A stretch of 26,492 nt of DNA from Limnoraphis robusta CS-951 (GCF_000972705.2 NZ_LATL02000184.1:1-26492), one strand, 5' to 3'. Shown: positions 1 through 8,020, counted from the stretch's first letter. Notes: generated by a model from the sequence alone, not told the origin. Translations and numbers: made by a program.

Positions 1-253
1 AACGTTCATCCAGTCTTGTTTGTAGCTGTTCTAATTCCTCTCTTATATCAGGGGTGTCTACAGTGTCTACAGAACTGTTAACAGAGGTGTCTACAGTGTC
101 TACAAGACTGTTAACAGGGGTGTCTACACCTTGATGGATGGACAGTAGCAGTCTCTTAGCTGCAAGGTTGAGACTTTCACCGGGTTGACATTGCTCTCTA
201 AGCCAGTCCAAGTCACTGTTTGAGAGTCTAAAGCTAATCATTTCACTTGCCAT
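1..253 (-). CDS. Small hypothetical protein, C-terminus cut by window edge
   Basis: ATG at 253-251 opens a minus-strand frame that stays open to the edge, giving 84 residues with no stop. The N-terminus (MASEMISFRLSNSDLDWLRE) looks like the short proteins of cyanobacterial plasmids and genomic islands that begin with a strand followed by a helix; a ribbon-helix-helix DNA-binding fold is possible but unproven. Residues about 43-67 are low complexity: VDT and NS units repeated because the DNA here is made of TGTCTACA octamers that continue into the promoter. The tail (about 69-84) is charged and possibly coiled coil. It diverges from the gene at 377 across the repeat region, so both may be controlled by whatever binds the octamers. 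Function unknown. Confidence 0.6.
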   Translation of the reverse strand, partial: MASEMISFRLSNSDLDWLREQCQPGESLNLAAKRLLLSIHQGVDTPVNSLVDTVDTSVNSSVDTVDTPDIREELEQLQTRLDER

Positions 254-337
254 GTATACACCTGTCTACACTACCTGTCTACAGTGTATACGGTAGGTGT
301 CTACAGTGTCTACACTACCTGTTTACTGGTGTCTACA
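55..337. repeat. Iteron-like cluster of TGTCTACA octamers
   Basis: Ten exact TGTCTACA copies start at 55, 64, 88, 97, 121, 263, 276, 298, 307 and 330. Degenerate forms (TGTATACA at 254, TGTTTAC at 320) lie among them. Five lie inside the coding region of the leftmost gene, as two related blocks of about 33 bp, and five lie in the divergent promoter region. All copies point the same way. This looks like the binding array of a replication initiator or repressor; the ligand is not known. Confidence 0.85.
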
Positions 338-376
338 CCCTACTAGCAGATAGACTAGACTAAAATATCATTGGCC

Positions 377-676
377 ATGTTGAAAGATTTAAGTTACGCC
401 GCCTTCGGATTGTTGGTGATGGTTCAGAAAAAGTTTAGCGATCGCCCATTCCTTCTAAAAGACGTTCTCAATCGGGGTGAGTCAGCCAGCTCAACCAAGA
501 AACTTTTAAGGGAACTGGTAGATGCAAGTTTTATCTCATCCGGTCAACTCAAGCAATCAGCAACAGGTTATTTTTCAGTCCCACACTACCGACTGATTCA
601 ACCCCTACCTATCTCCTTTCTCAGTGATGAGGCAACAGATCAGTCAGTTAGAAAGACAGTAGAGCTGAGACAGTAG
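377..676 (+). CDS. Small hypothetical protein, possible winged-helix DNA-binding
   Basis: A 99-residue protein if started at ATG 377; a TTG two codons upstream (371) is also possible, and neither has a clear ribosome-binding site. The pattern of helix (LSYAAFGLLVMVQ), helix (LLKDVLN), a polar segment, then a helix (STKKLLRELVDASFIS) and a strand pair (GYFSVPHYRLIQP) is what a winged-helix domain looks like, so a DNA-binding or regulatory role is plausible. I do not recognise the family. It lies directly downstream of the TGTCTACA array and divergent from the leftmost gene, which makes it a candidate binder of the array. It is closed by a good intrinsic terminator at 707-732. Confidence 0.6.
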   Translation: MLKDLSYAAFGLLVMVQKKFSDRPFLLKDVLNRGESASSTKKLLRELVDASFISSGQLKQSATGYFSVPHYRLIQPLPISFLSDEATDQSVRKTVELRQ

Positions 677-706
677 AAAAATTGAGAGTTAAGCATAGAG
701 GTTAAG

Positions 707-732
707 CACCCTTCTGTTGAGGGGTGTTTTTT
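707..732 (+). terminator. Rho-independent terminator
   Basis: CACCC (707-711) pairs with GGGTG (722-726) around a 10-nt loop and is followed by six T (727-732). It closes the 377-676 gene. Confidence 0.75.
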
Positions 733-737
733 GTGGG

Positions 738-944
738 CTAGTCATACCAACTTGGAGCCTGTGAAGGTCTAAACCATTTATAACTAAAAGCTTTCAAGAG
801 CTTCTTATCAGCCTTTCTACAACGCTTAAAATACTCCCAGTCAAAAAGATGATCATGACGGGAGTCAACAAAAGCGTCACAGCGACAGCAATAATACTCA
901 GTTCCTCTTTTATCTCCATGAAAGTAGAACCTTTGCTTACTCAT
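738..944 (-). CDS. Small Cys-motif hypothetical protein
   Basis: 68 residues, ATG at 944, with an excellent ribosome-binding site (AAAGGAGG in the 954-962 region, read on the minus strand). The protein is basic and aromatic-rich and carries a YYCCRCD knuckle at residues 17-23 plus a later RCRK, a partial set of cysteines that might bind a metal; a full four-ligand zinc ribbon is not evident. No signal peptide or membrane segment. The family is not recognised. It belongs to the accessory patch between the window edge and tRNA-Thr, and converges with the gene at 377, whose terminator lies just beyond its stop codon. Confidence 0.6.
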   Translation of the reverse strand: MSKQRFYFHGDKRGTEYYCCRCDAFVDSRHDHLFDWEYFKRCRKADKKLLKAFSYKWFRPSQAPSWYD

Positions 945-973
945 ACTGTGGTTTACCTCCTTTACTGGTAAGC

Positions 974-1073
974 GTTCCTCTGGAACACCAAATCAGTATA
1001 GTGGAACAGTATGTGGAACACAATCAAATCCTTACAGAGTAAGAGATATAACATTACTGTTCCACAGTTCCAC
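974..1073. repeat. GTGGAACA / TGTTCCAC direct and inverted repeats
   Basis: GTTCC-TCT-GGAAC at 974-986, then direct GTGGAACA at 1001 and 1013 (12 bp apart), then the inverted form TGTTCCAC at 1059 and GTTCCAC at 1067. The cluster sits upstream of the 944-738 gene, where an operator would be expected. Confidence 0.7.
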
Positions 1074-1156
1074 ATAATTTCTAGATTTGTAATTAGAATC
1101 TGGCTTTCCCTCTCCACTTCAATAGATAGTTACTCTAAATGGAGTGAATTCTGTCA

Positions 1157-1188
1157 TCACTCCAAATTCACTCCAAACTCACTCCAAA
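1157..1188. repeat. Three exact TCACTCCAAA copies at 11-bp period
   Basis: Exact decamers start at 1157, 1168 and 1179, so each copy lies on the same helix face. A partial inverted copy (TGGAGTGA) lies near 1140. This is a third short-repeat family in the same 1.2 kb, close to the 3' end of tRNA-Thr. No gene is supported in 945-1226. Confidence 0.8.
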
Positions 1189-1226
1189 GTGGTTAAGCTG
1201 TATTGTCTGAAAGTGCCTCTAATTAA

Positions 1227-1298
1227 AGCTGGCGGTCGGATTTGAACCCACAACCTTCCGATTACAAGTCGGATGCACTACCGTTGTGCTACGCCAGC
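1227..1298 (-). tRNA. tRNA-Thr (TGT)
   Basis: Read on the minus strand, a 72-nt cloverleaf: acceptor GCTGGCG (from 1298) pairs with CGCCAGC, the D-arm contains AGCACAACGGTAGTGC, the anticodon stem-loop is TCCGA-CTTGTAA-TCGGA with anticodon TGT, and the T-arm has GTGGG-TTCAAAT-CCGAC. The discriminator is U and CCA is not encoded. Its 3' end faces the repeat-rich accessory patch at 1-1226, the usual arrangement when an element has integrated at a tRNA. Confidence 0.95.
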
Positions 1299-1326
1299 AA
1301 AGCTTGTCAGTTTCTTGACTTTACCA

Positions 1327-1332
1327 ATTATA
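1327..1332 (-). promoter_or_regulatory. Possible -10 box of tRNA-Thr
   Basis: TATAAT on the minus strand, 28 nt before the mature tRNA 5' end. No convincing -35 box is seen at the normal spacing. Confidence 0.4.
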
Positions 1333-1372
1333 GCAAAAAAAGTCAAACTCGCGCTACTTTTTTTAGCTAGGT

Positions 1373-1753
1373 TCACAGTTTTTCTAAATAACTGAGTAGA
1401 TCAGCCATTTCTTGAGGACTGGGCTGAAATTGGGGCATCGGAGGCGTTTCACCACTAATCACTTGCTGAATGATACCGACTGGTGATTTCCGTTGAGAAA
1501 GGTCTTGCAAGCTTGGCCCGACTTGATCGGTTGCTTTTTGGACATGACAGCCTGCACAATTCATTTGAAAGATCGCATGACCTTTAATCGGATCTCCATC
1601 TAGGGATAAAACTTGCTCAACATAGGGATCAGAAACATGAATCATGTTTAACCCGAATAGCCACAGCAGAATGAGCAACATAATCCCTACGGCGAATAGG
1701 GACACTCGTCTGAGCAGGACTGGGATTTCAATGTTAGCAAGCTGATTATTCAA
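1373..1753 (-). CDS. cytM: Cytochrome cM-like membrane-anchored c-type cytochrome
   Basis: 126 residues, TTG start at 1753 preceded by AGGAAG. An N-terminal hydrophobic anchor (about 17-36) is followed by a small class I cytochrome c domain: heme-binding CAGCH at 66-70 (His axial ligand), a probable Met axial ligand at 106 in TPPMPQF, and a closing helix PQEMADLLSYLEKL. The segment around PYVEQVL and the MPQFQPSPQEMADLLSYLE ending match what I recall of cyanobacterial CytM. CytM is a low-abundance cytochrome linked to respiratory and photosynthetic electron flow and to dark or stress metabolism. It is divergent from petG, another electron-transport gene. A generic membrane cytochrome c is the alternative reading. 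Confidence 0.85.
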   Translation of the reverse strand: MNNQLANIEIPVLLRRVSLFAVGIMLLILLWLFGLNMIHVSDPYVEQVLSLDGDPIKGHAIFQMNCAGCHVQKATDQVGPSLQDLSQRKSPVGIIQQVISGETPPMPQFQPSPQEMADLLSYLEKL

Positions 1754-2014
1754 TGCTTCCTGATATTTCGAGAAATATCTACAAAAAACTTTACGTATTA
1801 AATAGCTTAATGCAGTCAGAGCGAGTTATCAATCCCAAATTGGAAATCCATGATCACAAAGGAGTTTAACTCTAGAGATAATTGAGTATTTTTGTCAACT
1901 TTGATGAAGATGTGGGGCGGGAGTCAAATTGAGCAATTGAAAGATTGCGACTCACCAGTAATATGCGATATTAATTAAGATTACGATCTTCTCATCACAT
2001 TAAGGAGAGTTAAC

Positions 2015-2128
2015 ATGGTAGAACCTTTACTTTCAGGTATTGTACTCGGTCTGGTAACTGTTACCCTAGCTGGATTGTTCTTTGCGGCTTATCAGCAATA
2101 TCGCCGAGGCAATCAGTTAAACGGGTAA
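2015..2128 (+). CDS. petG: Cytochrome b6f complex subunit PetG
   Basis: A 37-residue protein, [20 protein letters not shown] at its start and ending in [15 protein letters not shown] at 2015 follows AAGGAG (2002-2007) with 7-nt spacing. A single transmembrane helix spans about residues 5-26, with a short basic tail. Size and sequence match PetG (subunit 5), a small peripheral helix needed for assembly and stability of the thylakoid cytochrome b6f complex. Divergent from cytM and convergent with rsmD. Complete and unremarkable. Confidence 0.95.
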   Translation: MVEPLLSGIVLGLVTVTLAGLFFAAYQQYRRGNQLNG

Positions 2129-2138
2129 AAGAGCAGTG

Positions 2139-2172
2139 GGGACAAGGAATACAAAAATCACGCCTTTGTCCC
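2139..2172. terminator. Hairpin between convergent petG and rsmD
   Basis: GGGACAAGG pairs with CCTTTGTCCC (one bulge) around a 15-nt loop, in the spacer where the two transcripts meet. There is no long T-run, so intrinsic termination is likely but not certain. Confidence 0.5.
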
Positions 2173-2197
2173 TACTTTGATCACGTTGCTCGTTTTC

Positions 2198-2746
2198 TCA
2201 AACATCTGAGACACAATAAAACGTCAGGGCAGTATTTCCATAAACTTTCTCCCGACAGACTTGTAACCCCAATACGGGTTTAACCGTCCATCGTTTCGGA
2301 TCATGTTCGACGGCGACTTCACCATCGGGGGTGAGGAGTTGATAGTTGGCGATCGCTTCGATAACGGGTTGATACAAATCACTCGCATAGGGCGGATCGA
2401 AGTAAATGCGGTGAAATTGCTGTCCGGCTAAGGTTTTCAGTCGTCCTAATACATCACCCCGAATTACCTCAAAAGTTTGATTGGAAGTGGCTACCTGTTG
2501 CCAATTTTGGCGGATAATCTGACAGGCTGGGCTTGATTGTTCGATCGCAATTGCCCGTGATGCCCCACGACACAGGGCCTCAGCCCCCATTGAACCACTC
2601 CCCGCACACAAATCTAACCAGTCACAACCTGTGATGCTGTTTTGCCAGATATTAAATACCGCTTCTCGAACTCTGGCAAGGGTAGGACGAGTTTGTTGTC
2701 CGGGTAAGGTTTTTAGAGGGCGATTGCCGTATATTCTCAAACTCAT
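2198..2746 (-). CDS. rsmD: 16S rRNA (guanine(966)-N2)-methyltransferase RsmD
   Basis: 182 residues, the usual RsmD length. The family start (RIYGNRPLKTLPGQQTRPTL then REAVFNIW) is followed by SAM-binding motif I (DLCAGSGSMGAEALCRGA, about 45-62), acidic motif II (AIEQSS), and the catalytic N-methyltransferase motif DPPY (about 117-120). RsmD methylates N2 of G966 in 16S rRNA on the assembling small subunit. It starts 15 nt after the hisH stop on the same strand, so the two are probably one transcript; no separate promoter is visible in the gap. Confidence 0.93.
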   Translation of the reverse strand: MSLRIYGNRPLKTLPGQQTRPTLARVREAVFNIWQNSITGCDWLDLCAGSGSMGAEALCRGASRAIAIEQSSPACQIIRQNWQQVATSNQTFEVIRGDVLGRLKTLAGQQFHRIYFDPPYASDLYQPVIEAIANYQLLTPDGEVAVEHDPKRWTVKPVLGLQVCREKVYGNTALTFYCVSDV

Positions 2747-2761
2747 GGCACAACCAACAAA

Positions 2762-3427
2762 TTAATGCTGAGAACTTGCACTGACGGGTGATTTTTGAGC
2801 AGATTTACGGTTGACAAACTCTACAAAATTACTCAACATTTGTAGTCCAGCCGTTGAAGATTTTTCGGGGTGAAATTGTACCGCCATGACGTTTTGATGA
2901 GCGACTGCGGCGGTTACAGTTTGGCTTCCGTGAGTAATGGTAGCGGCTATAATTTGCGGGTCTGTGGGTGCAACATAATAGGAGTGAACGAAGTACACCC
3001 AAGGATTTTCATCGATATTTTTCCACAAAGCAAGATGGGGTTGAGTCAATTGCAGTTGATTCCATCCCATGTGAGGAATTGTCAGTCCGGGTTCTGACTG
3101 AAACCGTCGCACAGTTCCCGAAAAAATGCCAATTCCGGCTTCGGTTCCTTCTTCTGAGTTTTCAAACAAAATTTGCAAACCGAGACATATTCCTAAAAAG
3201 GGAACTCCCGACGCAATTACCTTTTGAATGGGTTCGACGAGATGACGGGATCTCAAGTGTCGCATGGCGGGGTCAAATGATCCAACTCCCGGTAAAACCA
3301 CTGCATCGGCTTGTTGAATTTCCGCAGGAGAATCCGTAATTTTTGGGATAGCCCCTGCTTTTTCTAAACCTTTACAGGCGGAGTGAAGATTTCCCATGTC
3401 ATAGTCGATTACTGCGATCACCGCCAT
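2762..3427 (-). CDS. hisH: Imidazole glycerol phosphate synthase glutaminase subunit HisH
   Basis: 221 residues. A class I glutamine amidotransferase: N-terminal AVIDYDMGNLHSACKGLEKA, nucleophile Cys in GICLGLQILFE (about 79-89), and the His-Glu of the triad in QFHPEKSS. HisH makes ammonia from glutamine and channels it to HisF, which closes the imidazole ring and releases AICAR, linking histidine and purine synthesis. hisF is not in the window. ATG at 3427 is preceded by AAGGAG at a somewhat long distance. The last 15 or so residues (KSAQKSPVSASSQH) are a variable tail. Leads into rsmD. Confidence 0.95.
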   Translation of the reverse strand: MAVIAVIDYDMGNLHSACKGLEKAGAIPKITDSPAEIQQADAVVLPGVGSFDPAMRHLRSRHLVEPIQKVIASGVPFLGICLGLQILFENSEEGTEAGIGIFSGTVRRFQSEPGLTIPHMGWNQLQLTQPHLALWKNIDENPWVYFVHSYYVAPTDPQIIAATITHGSQTVTAAVAHQNVMAVQFHPEKSSTAGLQMLSNFVEFVNRKSAQKSPVSASSQH

Positions 3428-3492
3428 TCAACTCGCGCTCCTTATCTTGCGAATACCCCTATTATTGTACGTCTTTTTTGAGGCGGAAAATC

Positions 3493-3696
3493 TTAAGGGA
3501 CGATCCAAATTGACCCGCGTTGGAGGCTTTCAAACAGTTGATCGAGATAAATTTGAGTCGTCGGGGAGAAGGATTGTTCTGAGAGGATAGCAGACTTGAG
3601 GAGTTGGTAGTCTAGGGGGGTAATTTGGCGGAAGGTGAGAACCCGCTTGATGATGGCTTCGAGGGAGAGAGTAGAGGTAGATGTTTCAGCTAACAT
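3493..3696 (-). CDS. Small conserved cyanobacterial protein of unknown function
   Basis: 67 residues, ATG at 3696, no clear ribosome-binding site. The pattern RQITPLDYQLLKSAILSE followed by a spacer and a helix ending LFESLQRGSIWIVP resembles the short cyanobacterial proteins with an ITxxDxxxLMSALLS...INRVFxGLRxGLLRVVD pattern, a family that includes part of HetP-like proteins. That comparison is from memory. No signal peptide, membrane segment or metal motif. It lies 65 nt downstream of hisH's start but on the same strand, so it is upstream of the hisH-rsmD unit and could be co-transcribed. Function unknown. Confidence 0.65.
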   Translation of the reverse strand: MLAETSTSTLSLEAIIKRVLTFRQITPLDYQLLKSAILSEQSFSPTTQIYLDQLFESLQRGSIWIVP

Positions 3697-3812
3697 GGCT
3701 CAACTGCAATTTCTGGGTTAACAATCTCTATCATCTCGCGATCGCTCGATATGTTCTGTGATAGGTGAGTTGAGTGTTTTGTGAATTTTGTCAGTCTAAG
3801 TTGTGATCTTTA

Positions 3813-3870
3813 TCCGTATGTTTACGGAGATGACGAAAAAACAAGGGTTTTGCTGACCGTATTTTTACGG
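3813..3870. promoter_or_regulatory. Two CCGTA-N4-TACGG inverted repeats, possible operators
   Basis: TCCGTA-TGTT-TACGGA (3813-3828) and CCGTA-TTTT-TACGG (3857-3870) have the same arms and the same 4-nt spacer, 44 bp apart. They lie in the spacer between the divergent small gene (starting 3696) and recR. A partial match, CCGTA-AATA-TACTG, occurs at 10349-10362 upstream of the PEP-CTERM gene. A dimeric regulator site is plausible; paired small hairpins are the alternative. Confidence 0.45.
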
Positions 3871-3917
3871 ATTATCTTGAAATCCTCAAGCGGATCATTA
3901 AACCGTTACAATTTATT

Positions 3918-4252
3918 GCTCGAGCGTAAAACCCCGTCCCAAGAGTGGGCGGGGATGTAAGCGAGCCAGAGTCTCTGGTACAATACGAATACCTATCACC
4001 AGACTAGACATTTCTTGACTGCAACTTGGTATGTTGGAGAACAGGAAAAAGTGGTTTGTCCGTGACGATAGAAGTGGTCAAAGACCAGCCCCGATGAGTG
4101 TGAGGGATGCCCCAGGAGTGGGAAGAACAGAAACTTCTTCTCTCTACTGCTAGTCAGACGGAGAGACTTTCTTACAGTCAATTACCCCTATGCGACAGAT
4201 CCGAAGTGGTCTAGTTGCAAGCCACATCCCCTTGTGGGTGGGGCATTTGACG
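3918..4252 (+). mobile_element. IS200/IS605-like remnant or non-autonomous derivative
   Basis: A 335-bp stretch without a credible gene. The left side has a long imperfect palindrome (3918-3966: GCTCG arm, CCCCGTCCC pairing with GGGCGGGG, then CGAGC). The right side ends in an imperfect hairpin followed by GGGGCATTTGACG (4240-4252). That hairpin-plus-TTGACG ending is, from memory, the form of cyanobacterial IS200/IS605 right ends, where the TnpB guide RNA scaffold stops. TnpA and the TnpB catalytic domain are absent. The right end lies about 30 bp before the conserved start of RecR. Confidence 0.5.
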
Positions 4253-4881
4253 AGTTAGAATATATTAGTATTGGAGGCAGTCCAACGGTTTATACACGTC
4301 CCCTGGCTCGTTTGATTGAACAATTGCAACGCCTTCCTGGAGTTGGCCCTAAAACCGCTCAACGTCTGGCGATGTATATTATTAAACGTTCTGATACAGA
4401 AGTTGAAGCGCTCGCCCAAGCTTTGTTAGATGCGAAAAAACAGGTAGGCTTGTGTAAAGTCTGTTTTCATTTATCGGCTGAACCCATTTGTGAGATTTGT
4501 CGCAACCCCCAACGAGATAATGAAACGATCTGTGTGGTGAGTGATTCTCGGGATGTAATTGCGATTGAAAAAACCCGAGAATATCGGGGAAAATATCATG
4601 TTTTAGGGGGTGTTATTTCGCCGATGGATGGTATTGGGCCAGAACAATTAACGATTGAACCGTTAGTGCGGCGGGTTAGTCAAAACAAAATAAAAGAGGT
4701 AATTATTGCCATTAGTCCGAGTGTAGAAGGCGAAACCACAACGTTATATGTTGGACAACTTCTTAAACCCTTTACTCGGGTAACACGCATTGCGTTTGGT
4801 TTACCAATGGGTGGAGATTTAGAATATGCCGATGAAATTACTCTCGCTCGTGCGTTAGAAGGAAGACGAGAATTTGATTGA
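4234..4881 (+). CDS. recR: Recombination mediator RecR
   Basis: RecR works with RecO (and RecF) to load RecA on gapped DNA. Visible parts, numbered from GTG 4234: helix-hairpin-helix [13 protein letters not shown], four-Cys zinc finger [16 protein letters not shown] (about 74-89), Toprim domain from [15 protein letters not shown], and a C-terminal Walker-B-like [20 protein letters not shown]. Family homology begins at [11 protein letters not shown]. The only standard in-frame start upstream is GTG 4234, without a ribosome-binding site and inside the transposon end. A good GGAGG (4273-4277) sits 7 nt before ACG 4285, where relatives have ATG. The true start is therefore uncertain: either a non-standard ACG or a start within the insertion. 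The body of the gene is intact. Confidence 0.93.
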   Translation: MGGAFDELEYISIGGSPTVYTRPLARLIEQLQRLPGVGPKTAQRLAMYIIKRSDTEVEALAQALLDAKKQVGLCKVCFHLSAEPICEICRNPQRDNETICVVSDSRDVIAIEKTREYRGKYHVLGGVISPMDGIGPEQLTIEPLVRRVSQNKIKEVIIAISPSVEGETTTLYVGQLLKPFTRVTRIAFGLPMGGDLEYADEITLARALEGRREFD

Positions 4882-5180
4882 AGAAGGAGTCACCGAGTCA
4901 CCGAGTCAGGAGTTAGAAGTCAGAATCAATGGGTTGGGGATTCGTGCGCCCCAATTCATTATGGACGTGCAGACGGTGGGGATTTATACCCCATAAGGCT
5001 GTTAAGTCAGCCTTCAAGCTGGCAGAATTTAAAGTGCAATCGCGCCAACATTAGAACCAACAAAATCCCTAACTTTATCCTAAAATTTAGAGTGTTTTGC
5101 TTCTCCCAACGTTAACGCGATCACCTATTTTCAAAGAATTTAATCTCAGAAAATGCCTAGAGGCAATTGACAAGAATTGA
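4882..5180. other. Non-coding spacer between convergent recR and hemA
   Basis: No gene is supported. It holds a perfect hairpin, AAGGCTG-TTAAGT-CAGCCTT (4995-5014), and a short GGGG...CCCC inverted pair just before it. Neither is followed by a T-run, but they may act as the meeting-point terminator for the two genes. The first 40 nt carry GTCACCGAGTCACCGAGTC-type short direct repeats common in cyanobacterial spacers. Confidence 0.5.
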
Positions 5181-6479
5181 CTAGCTAAAAAGTTCGCTAG
5201 AAGAGGTTTCTGATTCGAGATTAAACAACATTTCCAAAGTAGCCATCGCTCGACGTCGGGCTTCAATATCTTGCTGCGCCCGCAGTTGTACCATCGGATC
5301 ATGAAGAATTTTATTGACAATTCCTCGGGTTAAGGCTTCAATTACTTCTTGATGTTTTTCGGCAAATTCTGAACCTAAACGAGACAACGCTTTTTCTAAT
5401 TCTTGTTCTCGAATGCCTTCAATTTTTTGTCTTAAACAACTAATAATTGGCACGGTTTCTAAACTCCGCCACCAGACATCAAACGCCTCAACTTCTTCTT
5501 CGAGTAAAACTTCAGCTTCTTGAGCCATTTGACGGCGAGTTTCGTGATTTTGAGCGACAACCGCTTTGAGATCATCGACATTAAATGCTCGAATATTCGG
5601 CAATTCACTGACATCCGCCGCCACATTACGCGGAACTGAAATATCAACCACCATCAAGGGTTTATCAGGGTCTAAAGCTGCTTCTAATTTAGCGCGATCT
5701 AAAATCGGTTCCGTTGCACCTGTACTGGTAAAAACAATATCAGATTCAGAAATTGCCTTCATCATTTCTGACAACGGAAGCAATTGTAAATCAGCCTCTC
5801 GAAACTGACTCGCTAATTCTTCCGCCCGTTGTAGAGAACGGTTAACAATAGCAATTTGAGTCGCGCCTTTTGACAGTAAATGCTGCACTAATAAGCGCGA
5901 CATTTTACCCGCCCCAATAATCGCAACCCGATAGCCCCGGAGATCTTCTAATTTCATTTGTACCAGTTCTACGGCTGCCGAACTAATGGAAACTGCACCT
6001 GTGCCAATATTCGTTTCGGTACGCACCCGTTTTCCGGCGGTAATCGCTTGTTTAAATAAGCGGTTGAGAATTTGACCAATACCTTGATAACGTTGACCGA
6101 GTTTGTGAGTTTGTTTAACTTGCGCCAGAATCTGACCTTCACCTAAAACTAAACTATCCAAACCCGCCGAAACTCGCATCAAGTGCATAATTGCATCTTC
6201 ATGGAGCAAAGTAAATAAATGAGGACGCAATTGTTGTAAGGGTAACTTGCTTAATTCTGACAAAAACTGAGTCACTTCTCGAATACCCGGTTGAGTTTCC
6301 GAAGCCACCACATAAATTTCCATGCGGTTACAAGTGCTAAGAACAGCCACTTCCTCAATATGAGGATAACTCAACAAATGAGCGATCGCACTTTCGATTT
6401 GTGGTTCTGGAATACTCAGTTTTTCTCGAACATCAACGGGAGCCGTTTTGTGACTTAAACCTACAACTGCAATATTCAT
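5181..6479 (-). CDS. hemA: Glutamyl-tRNA reductase HemA
   Basis: 432 residues from ATG 6479 ([20 protein letters not shown]), the normal length. The open frame runs 105 nt further upstream, but that extension is low-complexity and outside the family. Catalytic Cys50 is in [10 protein letters not shown]. The NADPH-binding domain has [22 protein letters not shown], and a C-terminal dimerisation helix bundle follows ([17 protein letters not shown] to the end). It reduces glutamyl-tRNA to glutamate-1-semialdehyde, the first committed step to heme, chlorophyll and bilins. It follows the class II bisphosphatase gene on the same strand with a 176-nt gap that can hold its own promoter. Confidence 0.96.
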   Translation of the reverse strand: MNIAVVGLSHKTAPVDVREKLSIPEPQIESAIAHLLSYPHIEEVAVLSTCNRMEIYVVASETQPGIREVTQFLSELSKLPLQQLRPHLFTLLHEDAIMHLMRVSAGLDSLVLGEGQILAQVKQTHKLGQRYQGIGQILNRLFKQAITAGKRVRTETNIGTGAVSISSAAVELVQMKLEDLRGYRVAIIGAGKMSRLLVQHLLSKGATQIAIVNRSLQRAEELASQFREADLQLLPLSEMMKAISESDIVFTSTGATEPILDRAKLEAALDPDKPLMVVDISVPRNVAADVSELPNIRAFNVDDLKAVVAQNHETRRQMAQEAEVLLEEEVEAFDVWWRSLETVPIISCLRQKIEGIREQELEKALSRLGSEFAEKHQEVIEALTRGIVNKILHDPMVQLRAQQDIEARRRAMATLEMLFNLESETSSSELFS

Positions 6480-6655
6480 AAAACCGTTGTTTGTTAATTT
6501 TTTTTTGTTAGTAACTTGCTTTGAGGGCGGACTGAACATCGTGATCATCAATTCTAGATAGTCCGAGATCAGTCTCAAACTCACCCTGATCGAGAAATGG
6601 GGAATTACTGATCAAGTTTTTCAAGTTCAGTTCCCCATTCCTTACTCCTCTACCT

Positions 6656-7693
6656 TTAGTGTAGCTGTAGAGATTTCGGTTGATCGAACATATGGATTGT
6701 ATCGACAAACCGAGCAGTCATAGACTGAGAAGAAATAACCAAACTCTGAGTCCGTGCGCCACCGTGGAAGAAGCGAACCCCTTCCATCAGCGTTCCGGGA
6801 GTAATTCCACAGGCAGCAAACAACACCGTTTCACCGGAAGCCAACTCTTCAGCATTGTAAACGCGATCAGGGTCGTTAATTCCCATTGATTTTAAGCGTT
6901 CTAAATTGCTTTCTTTGCTTTCTCCGATTAAACCTGTTCCGACCACTTCGGGATCATAAATCAGTTGTCCTTGGAAATGACCCCCTAAACAGCGCATCGC
7001 TGCCGCAGAAATCACCCCTTCAGGTGCCGCACCAATTCCCATCAACGCATGAATATTCGTTCCTGAGAAGGCACAAGAAATCGCCGCAGAAACATCACCA
7101 TCACTAATCAGTCGAACTCGCGCCCCAGCAGCACGAATTTCGTTAATTAAATCCTTGTGACGAGGACGATCCATCACCACAACCACCATTTCTTCAACAC
7201 TGCGGCTCATGCAGTCTGAGAGAATTTTCAGGTTTTCGGTAGCTGATTTGCGAATATCAACATGATTTTTCGCCACAGCCGGGGCTGCTAACTTCTTCAT
7301 GTAAAAGTCAGGTGCCGCAAATAGACCGCCTTTTTCAGAAATGGCTAAAACCGCCATTGAACCATTTTGACCGTAGGCGACTAGGTTTGTGCCTTCACAG
7401 GGGTCAACTGCAATATCGATTTCTAGTAGTTGGCTGGGATCGCAAAAGCTCGAAGCATTTTCTTGAGTACAAATGCCAACTTCCTCACCAATATAGAGCA
7501 TCGGTGCCTCATCCCGTTCCCCTTCCCCGATCACAATGCGGCCTCTCATGTGAATCTGGTTCATGCGCTTCCGCATTGCTTCGACAGCCACTTGGTCGGC
7601 AGTATTTTTTTCTCCTTTACCCATCCATCGAGCCGAGGCGATCGCTGCCTGTTCAACGACTTCGATGATCTCTAAACCAATGACATTATCCAC
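6656..7693 (-). CDS. glpX: Class II fructose-1,6-/sedoheptulose-1,7-bisphosphatase (GlpX type)
   Basis: 345 residues, GTG start at 7693 preceded by GGGAGG at good spacing. GlpX-family signatures: [16 protein letters not shown] (about 51-65) and VDPCEGTN (about 97-104), both metal-binding, then [16 protein letters not shown] and the substrate-site segment [10 protein letters not shown]. In cyanobacteria this dual-function enzyme removes the C1 phosphate from FBP and SBP in the Calvin-Benson cycle and is inositol-monophosphatase-like in fold. It sits upstream of hemA on the same strand. Confidence 0.95.
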   Translation of the reverse strand: MDNVIGLEIIEVVEQAAIASARWMGKGEKNTADQVAVEAMRKRMNQIHMRGRIVIGEGERDEAPMLYIGEEVGICTQENASSFCDPSQLLEIDIAVDPCEGTNLVAYGQNGSMAVLAISEKGGLFAAPDFYMKKLAAPAVAKNHVDIRKSATENLKILSDCMSRSVEEMVVVVMDRPRHKDLINEIRAAGARVRLISDGDVSAAISCAFSGTNIHALMGIGAAPEGVISAAAMRCLGGHFQGQLIYDPEVVGTGLIGESKESNLERLKSMGINDPDRVYNAEELASGETVLFAACGITPGTLMEGVRFFHGGARTQSLVISSQSMTARFVDTIHMFDQPKSLQLH

Positions 7694-8020
7694 GAATTTT
7701 ATCCTCCCAACATCTGAGCTTGCCGGATTCGATTAGGCACTCCCAGTGTTAAAGTCTATCAGAGGCAGGGATCGGCTTGACATTCTCTAGCCGATGGTTT
7801 GTGTTAAGTTTTGCTTCTTTGTTCTTCTTGTCCTCTGTCTCCGCTAACCTCAAGAGCCGTTTGAATGAACATTCTGATTTTGGTTTAATGTAAAAGATAG
7901 CAAAGCTAACTCAACTTCAGCATAATTCGGCAGCACCGAAACCTTATCTCCTGCTGAACTGTTTCTTCCTATGCTCCCTGCTGATGGGCAATGTCAGTAC
8001 AAAAAAACCATGAGCAATAC
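7694..8020. other. Spacer upstream of the bisphosphatase gene
   Basis: 327 nt with no credible gene on either strand. It must hold the minus-strand promoter of the bisphosphatase gene, but I cannot pick a convincing -10/-35 pair. The far end merges into the IS200/IS605-like right end at 8021. Confidence 0.5.

Noticed and set aside
1011..1196. Plus-strand open frame of 61 codons
   Set aside because: No ribosome-binding site, built over the GTGGAACA and TCACTCCAAA repeats, and no protein-like pattern.
3996..4181. Minus-strand open frame of 61 codons
   Set aside because: It lies wholly within the IS200/IS605-like remnant and looks like a chance frame.
6480..6584. N-terminal extension of HemA
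   Set aside because: Family homology begins at [10 protein letters not shown] (6479), which puts the catalytic cysteine at the canonical position 50.
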